The notes below the pieces were generated by a model. It was given only the letters and a program-made list of their open reading frames with translations. It searched no databases and was not told the origin of the DNA. A program made the translations under genes and the position numbers. From Didymella arachidicola (Eukaryota > Ascomycota > Dothideomycetes > Pleosporales > Didymellaceae), in assembly GCA_016630955.3 (NCBI GenBank), contig CM049996.1, forward strand, positions 186,001 to 250,000: a stretch of 64,000 bases of DNA, given 5' to 3'. Positions within the stretch are counted from its first letter, which is position 1; each line of letters starts with the position of its first letter. This document shows positions 57,221-64,000 of the stretch, one piece after another.

Positions 57221-59113
57221 CTACCACAGTTTTTTTGGAGGACGCGTGGTGCGGCCAGTAGACGTTGTTGTGGGTGAAGGTGGTAAGGGCGCCTTATGGG
57301 CAGCCACCTGCCTTCGCACAGCACCACCACCACGATTCTTTGTTACTTTTGACTGAGATCTCTGTGAGGCCTTACTCTTAGCCTGTTTAGGCAATTGGGT
57401 ACTTTTTTCTGCGTTGCTCTTGCGCTGAGCCTCTTCTTTACAAGCCTCAATTTGAGCGCGCTTTGCAGCCTGTGCCTTAGCTGTCAATACCTTCTTCTTC
57501 TCTCGCTCAACACGCTTATCTTCCTTCTCCTTCGCTTGAATAAGCTTCTTCTGGTGTTGAAGCTCCTTCTTAGTAGCTTTTGCTGCCTCCGCAGCGCGCT
57601 CTAGGTCCTCTTTTGCCTGGAGTTCTTGCTTCGCGCGCTCAATGCGTGAAGGACTCCACAAGACTGCACCACCACTGTCATTACCGTCAATAGGTTGCAA
57701 AGGTAGTACCCTCCGCTTTCTCTTCTTATTCTTATTAGCCTTTAGAGCCTCTTCTAGGCCTTCAATCCGAGCTTCTTGGACTTCTAATCGCACGTGGAGT
57801 TGGTGAAGGGCTTGATCAACTGCCTCATCAGCACTGGACCTATCCTCTTCTCTTGCACGCTTAAGTAGCCGCTGCGTCTTGCGCCAACTAGGTGAACCTG
57901 GTGCAGGCTGAGGCCCTGTAGGCTCTGAGGTCGTGCTAGGCGTCCTTGGTGTTGGTATTCTGAACTTCTTGAGCACGACGTCGGCATCTGGTGGGTGGAT
58001 TCCAGTACACTTAAAGGCCTGTACAACGAGGTCTTTGGTGAAGGTCTTCTTCCAAGCTGCCCAAAAGAGCGGGAAGAAGTCAGCTTGACCTACAGGCACC
58101 CACCCCTCTGTGGTATGGCCGCGGTGAAGGAGTTCCATGGAGTAGCTCTGTGCCAACGGCCCAAAGCACGCTACATCAAGCGGCTGAAGCGCGTGGGTTG
58201 CGTGCGGAGGGAATATAAGTAGGAGAATCTTGTTAGCATGAGCGTATTCGATGAAGGCCTGGGTAACGTGACTGCCGTGGCCATCAAGGATCAAGAGCCT
58301 GTACTTCCCTCGCGCTCTTACTCTTGTATAGCGATCAAACACCTGCTTCAGCCAGGCAACACCAAGAGCATCATTTATCCAGCCATTTACTGAGGTACCA
58401 AAGTGTATATCGTGTTTCCCTGCGTCGACGCGCTGCACCCAGCTCTCTTGGAGCTGGAGAGACGATGAAGGATAGATGACTGCGGGCGGCAACGCATAAC
58501 CATCAGCTCCTACTGCTCCTACTACTGTCACCCACTTCCTGTTGCCATCATGAGATGCTAGCTTGTATTTCCGGCGCCCAAAGAGTCGCTTATCGAAGAT
58601 TCTGACGCCCTTTGACATCACTCCAATCATGAATCCCTTCTCATCCATATTGTACGTGTTTTCAGGCTCTATTGAATGCTGCTTGATTGTACTGTGCAGC
58701 AGGTCAAAATAAGAGCTAAAGGATTCATATGAAGCAGCATCGTGACGTGATTTTTCCATAGGCGTGGTCCAGGCTGTGAGAAGGTCGTCGGGGTAGCGAT
58801 GAAGGAAGCGCGATACCCATCGATCGGAGGGCTCCCATTGACACAGCGACTTCACGATTCTCCGCAGGATCTTTCTTGTAGGCATAAGGTGTCTCTCGGT
58901 AAGTGATTTGACGTATTGTATAACCTCTATTTCATCGCGTGGGTGGAGAACTAGCTGGTGTTTTGATTTGACCTCATTTGACGCGCATACACCTTGGTGC
59001 CTTCGGCTCAACGTAGTGCGACAACAACCGTGTTTCTGGGCAAGATCTTTATACGTAAAATGTTCTCCATACTTCAAAGTAGCTAGCTCTGCGAGGGCTT
59101 CTTTTAACGGCAT
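57221..59113 (-). CDS. Transposase of element 1 (pogo/Fot1 DDE family), 630 aa
   Basis: Cut-and-paste transposase in one exon, start ATG at 59111-59113 (MPLKEALAELATLKYGEHFT). The N-terminal helix-turn-helix DNA-binding part has YKDLAQKHGCCRTTLSRRHQ. A CENP-B/Fot1-like second HTH region contains SDRWVSRFLHRYPDDLLTAW. The catalytic core has Asp157 in TYNMDEKGFMIGV, Asp277 in LLILDGHGSH and Asp313 in ATHALQPLDVACFGPL, spaced as DD35D, and all three acids are present. The C-terminal 230 residues are a charged Lys/Glu/Ala-rich tail, probably coiled coil, with basic patches. No stop or frameshift, so it may still be active or recently inserted. Confidence 0.93.
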   Translation of the reverse strand: MPLKEALAELATLKYGEHFTYKDLAQKHGCCRTTLSRRHQGVCASNEVKSKHQLVLHPRDEIEVIQYVKSLTERHLMPTRKILRRIVKSLCQWEPSDRWVSRFLHRYPDDLLTAWTTPMEKSRHDAASYESFSSYFDLLHSTIKQHSIEPENTYNMDEKGFMIGVMSKGVRIFDKRLFGRRKYKLASHDGNRKWVTVVGAVGADGYALPPAVIYPSSSLQLQESWVQRVDAGKHDIHFGTSVNGWINDALGVAWLKQVFDRYTRVRARGKYRLLILDGHGSHVTQAFIEYAHANKILLLIFPPHATHALQPLDVACFGPLAQSYSMELLHRGHTTEGWVPVGQADFFPLFWAAWKKTFTKDLVVQAFKCTGIHPPDADVVLKKFRIPTPRTPSTTSEPTGPQPAPGSPSWRKTQRLLKRAREEDRSSADEAVDQALHQLHVRLEVQEARIEGLEEALKANKNKKRKRRVLPLQPIDGNDSGGAVLWSPSRIERAKQELQAKEDLERAAEAAKATKKELQHQKKLIQAKEKEDKRVEREKKKVLTAKAQAAKRAQIEACKEEAQRKSNAEKSTQLPKQAKSKASQRSQSKVTKNRGGGAVRRQVAAHKAPLPPSPTTTSTGRTTRPPKKLW

Positions 59114-59154
59114 CGTGGGGTTGAGTTATGGGGGGGTGCGCAGTATAGGTCAAT

Positions 59155-59204
59155 GTTGGTGGGGTGTGCATCACGCGCCGCGTGCATCACGAGGCCGAAC
59201 ACGC
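59155..59204. repeat. Right terminal inverted repeat, element 1
   Basis: Complement of the left repeat with three mismatches. Ends directly at the TA shared with element 2. Confidence 0.88.
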
Positions 59205-59206
59205 TA

Positions 59207-59248
59207 CCGTGTCCGTGCACCCAACGATCGGAGTCAACCAACGATCGG
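59207..59248. repeat. Left terminal inverted repeat, element 2
   Basis: Complementary to 61301-61342. Contains two direct copies of CAACGATCGG. Confidence 0.88.
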
Positions 59249-59294
59249 TGCACAACATCTATACCAAATTTCAACGCGTAACAGCTCAACCACC

Positions 59295-61181
59295 ATGCCA
59301 GGAATTAATGATGCGCTTGCAGAGATTCATAAATTGAATCCAGGCGAGAAACTTGTCTATACCAAAATTGCGCCTAAGCACGGTGTTGATCGTAATACTC
59401 TATCGCGCGCGCACCGCGGTGTGCAGGTCCCTCGACGCGTTGCTAACGAACACCAACACAAGCTCACTCTACAACAAGAAGAAGACCTTGTGCAGTATAT
59501 AGAACTACTCTCTGCGCGTCGCTTACCACCTACAAGAGTTATGGTACAAAATTTTGCGTCCAAAGTAGCCCAGAATCCTTGCTCTGAGAGTTGGGTTACG
59601 CGCTTCCTGCACCGTCATCGCGACCGCGTTACACCTCAATGGACAACAGCCATGGACTCCAATCGCCACAACGCTGAGTCTGGGTACAAGTATAAGCTCT
59701 ACTTTGACTTGTTACAGCAGAAGATTCTTGACTACTCAATTGAGCCACGGCACACGTACAATATGGATGAGAAGGGCTTCGCAATTGGGGTGCTAGGAAG
59801 GTCAAAACGCATCTTCAGTAGGCGTCAATATGAGAAGAAGGAGGTTGGACAGGCTCGTCAAGATGGCTCACGTGAGTGGGTGAGCTTATTAGCAGCAGTC
59901 TGCGCGGATGGTACAGCTCTACCCCCAGGCATCATCTTCGCGTCAAAAAACTCCACAATCCAGAGTCATTGGGTGGCCGATATTGAGGCAGGAACACACC
60001 AAATTCACGTGGCTTCTTCGCCTACAGGCTGGACGAACAATGATATTGGATTAGCGTGGCTTGAGCAGATGTTTGACCGCTATACTAAGGCAAAGGCGCG
60101 CCGGAGTTACAGGCTTCTAATAGTAGATGGCCACGGGAGTCACCTGACGCAGGACTTTATCAACTACTGCGATCAGAGTCGGATTATACTCGCTGTGTTG
60201 CCACCTCACAGTACTCAGACGCTGCAGCCGCTGGACGTAGTCTGCTTCAAGCCTCTCTCTTCTGCCTACGCCTCTGAGCTCGACGACTACCTCCAGAAGT
60301 CTCAAGGCCTATCTCCGTTGACGAAAGGTGACTTCTTCAGCCTATTCTGGCCTGCCTGGATGAACACGTTCACAGAAAAGCTTATACAAAACTCCTTCAC
60401 TGCCACAGGGATAAGCCCAATAAACCCCGACGTTATACTTAACAGGTTCGGCCACACTACACCTGAAGACTCAGGCTCAGTCTCCTCTGGCTCCACAGCT
60501 TATTCTGCAGAGGATTGGCTTAGAGCTTGCACTACATTGCGTGAAGAGGTGAAGGATCCTCGCAGTGTAGGTGCGCGGAAGCTTGGCCAGACTATCCACC
60601 ACCTGTCAACCCAGGTAGAGCTCCTTCACAGCGAACTGGATGGCTTGCGACAGAAGCTATACCTAAAACAGAAGCGTCAAAAGCAACCTAGTAGGCAATT
60701 AGACTTGCAACAGCACCAGGAGTATCACGGCGGAGCGATGGTGTGGTCACCTCGATCTATTCGAGAGGCGCGGGTCTGCATGGCAGTTACTGAGCAAGAG
60801 AAGGAGGAGGAAGAGCTAAGAAAGGCAGAGATGAAGGAGCTAGCAGCTGCCAATAAGCTATATAAGGAGAAGATCGAAGAAGAGAAGCGTGCGCAGCGGG
60901 TGAGGGAGAAGGAAGCGCGCGCGCAGGCCAAGGCAGAGGAGCGTCAAGCTATCAATGCCCGGAAAGCTGCTAGAGCTGCTGCCAAACAGGCTCGCGACTC
61001 TGCAAAAGCCTTACAACAGCCCCAAAGAGGCAAGTCTACAACCTCAAAAGCTTCTGCAATTAAACAGAAGCCTGCGCGTTGTGGTGTAGGTGCTCGTAGT
61101 CGCCCGAAGCCTGCGACGCCTCCTCCGCCTGCACGCACTCACACAACCCGCAGCGGCCGCACCGCCACATTATATAGATAG
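59295..61181 (+). CDS. Transposase of element 2 (pogo/Fot1 DDE family), 628 aa
   Basis: Intact single-exon transposase. The ATG at 59295 (MPGINDALAEIHKLNPGEKL) is chosen because it lies just inside the element and aligns with the start of transposase 1. Upstream in-frame codons lie in element 1. HTH: YTKIAPKHGVDRNTLSRAHR. Catalytic acids: Asp158 in TYNMDEKGFAIGVLG, Asp278 in LLIVDGHGSHLTQDF, Asp314 in STQTLQPLDVVCFKPL, again DD35D. A Lys/Glu/Ala-rich C-terminal tail carries EYHGGAMVWSPRSIREARV, also found in the other two elements, and ends TTRSGRTATLYR. The three transposases are clearly related but far from identical at protein level, so these are different families and not recent copies of one another. 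Confidence 0.93.
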   Translation: MPGINDALAEIHKLNPGEKLVYTKIAPKHGVDRNTLSRAHRGVQVPRRVANEHQHKLTLQQEEDLVQYIELLSARRLPPTRVMVQNFASKVAQNPCSESWVTRFLHRHRDRVTPQWTTAMDSNRHNAESGYKYKLYFDLLQQKILDYSIEPRHTYNMDEKGFAIGVLGRSKRIFSRRQYEKKEVGQARQDGSREWVSLLAAVCADGTALPPGIIFASKNSTIQSHWVADIEAGTHQIHVASSPTGWTNNDIGLAWLEQMFDRYTKAKARRSYRLLIVDGHGSHLTQDFINYCDQSRIILAVLPPHSTQTLQPLDVVCFKPLSSAYASELDDYLQKSQGLSPLTKGDFFSLFWPAWMNTFTEKLIQNSFTATGISPINPDVILNRFGHTTPEDSGSVSSGSTAYSAEDWLRACTTLREEVKDPRSVGARKLGQTIHHLSTQVELLHSELDGLRQKLYLKQKRQKQPSRQLDLQQHQEYHGGAMVWSPRSIREARVCMAVTEQEKEEEELRKAEMKELAAANKLYKEKIEEEKRAQRVREKEARAQAKAEERQAINARKAARAAAKQARDSAKALQQPQRGKSTTSKASAIKQKPARCGVGARSRPKPATPPPPARTHTTRSGRTATLYR

Positions 61182-61300
61182 ATTGTACAAAGACAATTGC
61201 TCGCATAGGCCTATAGAATACTCCACCAAGATATCTCGTGATAATAGCCATCGTACGTCGCCCTGCAGCTTCATTTTTGTAGTAGGCCTCAGGGCTCGGA

Positions 61301-61342
61301 GCGATCGTTGCGCGACTCCGATCGTTGGGTGCACGGACACGG
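61301..61342. repeat. Right terminal inverted repeat, element 2
   Basis: Complement of 59207-59248. Ends at the TA shared with element 3. Confidence 0.88.
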
Positions 61343-61344
61343 TA

Positions 61345-61399
61345 CCGTGCCGGACGGTCATGTGCCTCGGACGGCTACATGCCCGATCTGCCCCACCAA
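61345..61399. repeat. Left terminal inverted repeat, element 3
   Basis: About 55 bp, perfectly complementary to 63413-63467 as far as I can read. Contains two related direct copies of the pattern CGGACGGnnAnnTGCC. Confidence 0.9.
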
Positions 61400-61496
61400 A
61401 ACCACTACAAAGACGAGGGTGTAGAACCGCACTAAATTGCTATTATTGAGAGGTATTCTGGTGTTGCGATCTAGAAGTGATATTGCAATATTCAGT

Positions 61497-63368
61497 CTAT
61501 TTATATCTAGCTGGCAACTTAATATTGCGCCCATGTTGCGATCGAATCGGTGGTGGGCTTGTTGGGCGAGTAGAGGGCTGTGCACCACTATCACGATCAC
61601 CAACAATAGATTTTTTTAGCGGAGGCTTTGTAAGAGCTTCTATCATCTTCTTCTTACCCTTTTGAGAGGTTCTGGCAGCCTGTTGAAGTCGTTTTGCTGC
61701 TTTGCGGGCTGCTTGACGAACTGCTCGCTCGGCGGCTTCATCAGCCCTCTGCCTTTCCCTCAGCAACCTCGTCTCTACTCGCGCCTGACGCCTCGCGTTG
61801 ATCTCGCGCGCTTTTATCAGCTTTGACTCCTCCCGAGCTTGGATTGCAACAGCTTTTTGTTGCTGCAATAGCTCCAGGTCGCGCTTCTTCTGCTCGTGGA
61901 GGCTGCGAGCTTCTCGCACCTTCCGCGGCGACCAGAAATCAGCTCCACCATGATAATCTTCAGGTCGCTCAAGTGCTCCAGCCTGAGATCGCTGCTTCCG
62001 CTGTCGCTCATTGATTAGAGCTTCTCGCAGCTTCTCATTTTCGCGCTGAATAAGCTTCGATTGGGTAGATAGCTTCATGATAGTTCGATTAAGCTGCGAC
62101 ATCTTCCTACTCTCTTTGTGGTTGACGGCGCGGTCAATTAGCTGCCTGATCTTTCTCCAGTCAGAAGTGCTGAGGTTAGACAAGTCGCTATCACTCTCAG
62201 CAGCTATAGTTCTAAACTTTTGGAGTATTACTTCTGGATTGAATGGTGATAGGCCTGTGACTTCAAAGGCCCGGAGGATCGAAGATTCCTTGAAGGAGGC
62301 CTCCCATGCTCTCTAGAACAGCGGGAAGAAGTGGCTTTTAGTAATAGGTAGCAGACCACAGCACTAGTCCATGAAACTCGATAGCTCATTTGAGTACGCA
62401 GTTGATAGAGGCTTGAACAGGGCAACGTCGAGAGGCTGCAGCGTGTGGGTCGCGTGAGGCGGAAATATGGCTAGCAGAATCTTGTTCTGATCGCAGTAGT
62501 CGATAAAGTCCATCGTAAGGTGAGATTGATAGCCATCCGTGAACAATAATCGGTAAGACGATCGAGCTTTTGCTTTAGTGGCAGGATTAAACACCTGTTT
62601 AAGCCACTAAAGCCCGATATCGTTGTTCGACCAGCTAGAGGGGGATGAGACTATCCGGGCGCGATGGATTTGTGGATTAAAGCCTTGCAACCACGAGTTC
62701 TAGATTAACCCCGATTGACCTTGGTAGATCAGGCTTGGATCAAGATGAGATCTATCGGCGCAAATACAAGCAATCAGAGTAATCCAGTCTCGGTTGCCGT
62801 CTTAGATTAAAGACCTTCTGATTCCGGATTCTAGAGAGGCTCTAGAGAAGATCCGCTTTGATCGCGATTGGACTCCGATCGTGAAGCCCTTCTCGTCCAT
62901 GTTGTAGATATAGCGCGGGTCGACTTTGTATTGGTCAAGTTTGTCGCGCAGAAGCTTAAAGTAGAGCTTGTACTTGAGTTCTGAATCAGCTCTGTGGCGA
63001 TTGCGATCTATGGTGGGGACCAATTTTGGTCTAAGAAGATCGGGATAGCGCTGAACAAAGCGATTAACCCAGTGGTAACCAAGCTCTTTCTGGGCAAGCT
63101 GTGAGGCAAGTCTTCGTACCATATCTCTACTTGGCGGTAACCCTTGCTTGCTAATCCGATCGATACATTGTATAAGCTCGATCTCCTGTTGTGGGTGGAG
63201 AGCTCGCCGGTTTTCATGGTAGGCCGCGCGCGAGGTGGTGAGACCTTGGTGCCGCCGCCTAAGCGTTGTAGGCTCAACGCCATGCTTTTTTGCAATTTGA
63301 GCATACACAAGTTTTTCTCCAGGTTCTAAAGCATCTGTAGCTGCAAGTGCAGCGTCAATAGGCTCCAT
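61497..63368 (-). pseudogene. Transposase of element 3, full-length frame with five in-frame stops
   Basis: From ATG at 63366-63368 (MEPIDAALAATDALEPGEKL) to the natural stop at 61497 the frame stays constant over 624 codons, without indels. It is broken by stops at 62802-62804 (TAA), 62700-62702, 62607-62609, 62364-62366 and 62313-62315 (all TAG). HTH YAQIAKKHGVEPTTLRRRHQ and the first catalytic Asp (YNMDEKGFTIGVQ) are present. The second acid lies in LLFTDGYQSHLTMDF, where H of DGHGSH has changed to Y, and the third is in THTLQPLDVALFKPL. By comparison with element 2, Gln CAA/CAG to TAA/TAG and Trp TGG to TAG explain at least three stops, all C:G to T:A at CpA sites, as in RIP. Not functional as read. 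Confidence 0.9.
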
Positions 63369-63412
63369 TTAGGGTGATCGCTGTGTGGCAAAGTTGGTGG
63401 TAGTGGCAGTAG

Positions 63413-63467
63413 TTGGTGGGGCAGATCGGGCATGTAGCCGTCCGAGGCACATGACCGTCCGGCACGG
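63413..63467. repeat. Right terminal inverted repeat, element 3
   Basis: Complement of 61345-61399. Followed by TA at 63468-63469. Confidence 0.9.
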
Positions 63468-63856
63468 TAAGCAAGGCGCGTTAGTGTCATAGAGAACGAA
63501 GCACCCGAGACTTAGCTGTTGTCCATCCACACCTTCGCCTCCGACTTCACTGTACATGTAATAAACACCCGGGCGGCAGCAGATTGCCGCATCTTCTCTC
63601 CTCAGGATGTTAGATAAACTGGGAAAACAAGAGGGCTTTCACACGCGATGACGTCATCTCGATGTATCAGCATGAACTACCGGACGACCTCGAAGCAAAG
63701 AAAACTCCAAGCACAGCATAAAATAGCCGATAAAGCCGACACAGATCGAGAACTCGGAGAAAAGATGATTGGTTGCTGGAGTTCGACAGAACACGTAATC
63801 TATTTGAGCACTATGATAATACAAATGGATCGTTGAGCTAGAGTGGAGGTCTGTAC
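63468..63856. other. Short spacer right of the transposon array
   Basis: About 390 bp starting with the outer TA. Only a 62-codon plus frame (63648-63836) without recognisable features. Probably the 3' flank of the right-edge gene. Confidence 0.45.
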
Positions 63857-64000
63857 CTAGAGGTCGTTCTCGTCATAATTTTCGTCAATCTCAACATCTC
63901 GTCGAGGCCTCCCAATGAAGTTTTTCTGGATTACAGCCTGCTCTATAGTTGTCTCGGCCGGCAAGGTCTTGAGGATCACCCCAGTTTCCACAGTCGTCTG
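63857..64000 (-). CDS. C-terminal end of an unidentified protein (runs off window)
   Basis: A minus-strand frame open at the window edge runs 47 codons to TAG at 63857-63859. The visible end reads ETGVILKTLPAETTIEQAVI, then FIGRPRRDVEIDENYDENDL. The acidic C-terminus after a short basic patch and the balanced composition suggest real coding sequence, but the fragment is too short to name a family. The rest of the gene lies to the right of the window. Confidence 0.5.
   Translation of the reverse strand, partial: QTTVETGVILKTLPAETTIEQAVIQKNFIGRPRRDVEIDENYDENDL

Larger units (their letters stand above)
57070..59204 (-). mobile_element. Pogo/Fot1-like (Tc1-mariner superfamily) DNA transposon 1
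   Basis: 2135-bp element flanked by TA at 57068-57069 and 59205-59206. Terminal inverted repeats of about 50 bp (57070-57119 and 59155-59204) differ at three positions, two of them in the outermost five bases (left CCGAG, right complement GCGTG; probable ancestor CCGTG). It encodes one intact transposase on the minus strand. The right TA is also the left target-site TA of element 2. Confidence 0.9.
59207..61342 (+). mobile_element. Pogo/Fot1-like DNA transposon 2
   Basis: 2136-bp element between TA at 59205-59206 and TA at 61343-61344. Terminal inverted repeats of about 42 bp start CCGTGTCCGTGCACCC on both ends and differ at three neighbouring positions. One intact transposase on the plus strand. 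Both flanking TA dinucleotides are shared with the neighbouring elements. Confidence 0.92.
61345..63467 (-). mobile_element. Pogo/Fot1-like DNA transposon 3 (inactivated)
   Basis: 2123-bp element between TA at 61343-61344 and TA at 63468-63469. Terminal inverted repeats of about 55 bp (61345-61399, 63413-63467) appear identical, starting CCGTGCCGGACGGTCATG. The transposase frame on the minus strand is full length but carries five stop codons. The inner TIR motif CCCCACCAA is shared with element 1. Confidence 0.92.

Noticed and set aside
58908..59294. Extension of transposase 2 upstream of 59295
   Set aside because: These in-frame codons lie inside element 1 and its right TIR; the transposase starts at the ATG within its own element.
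57070..63467. A CRISPR-like or satellite array made by the repeated TIR words
   Set aside because: The repeats are confined to the six element ends and are explained as transposon inverted repeats.

Overview
The window is nuclear DNA from a filamentous ascomycete (Pezizomycotina), most likely a Dothideomycete. Evidence: compact genes with 46-77 bp introns (GT donors, C-rich or T-rich AG acceptors, CTNAY-like branch sites), fungal housekeeping genes, one dispersed 5S rRNA copy, pogo/Fot1-type transposons, and C-to-T changes that resemble repeat-induced point mutation (RIP). Exon structures were rebuilt by eye. Every multi-exon model reported as intact sums to a multiple of three.

Core part, 1-49.6 kb. 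Minus strand: a proline-rich protein running off the left edge; fructose-1,6-bisphosphatase (FBP1, 4 exons); and 2-oxoglutarate dehydrogenase E1 (KGD1, 3 exons), which is divergent from the TFIIH subunit TFB1 (plus). Then come a four-exon 154-aa gene of unknown function (12.1-12.8 kb, minus), an 842-aa disordered protein (plus), a mitochondrial DUF1992/DnaJC28-like protein (minus), a frame-broken F-box-like gene, a 967-aa protein with a polyproline centre and a possible degenerate reverse-transcriptase-like domain (minus), a six-exon MFS efflux pump (minus), and mitochondrial release factor 1 (minus) divergent from a gamma-glutamyltranspeptidase (plus). After an AT-rich 3.5-kb stretch holding the 5S copy follow an alpha/beta hydrolase (minus), the vesicle tether USO1 (minus), and the nuclear 5'-3' exoribonuclease RAT1 (plus).

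Accessory part, 49.6-64 kb. Two intronless orphan genes and a third, decayed one lie in a row on the plus strand. They are followed by an NmrA-like gene broken by one internal TGA. Next come three different pogo/Fot1-like DNA transposons placed end to end, sharing single TA dinucleotides at their junctions (57070-59204, 59207-61342, 61345-63467). Transposases 1 and 2 are open. The third carries five in-frame stops and no frameshift, at least three of which read as CpA-to-TpA changes. The 3' end of another minus-strand gene reaches the right edge.

The core genes share no single pathway. FBP1, KGD1, MRF1 and the DUF1992 protein relate to central or mitochondrial metabolism, while TFB1, RAT1 and USO1 are general transcription, RNA and secretion functions. 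The right-hand 14 kb looks like a repeat-rich accessory segment in which neighbouring genes are decaying. I saw no tRNA genes, CRISPR arrays or viral genes.
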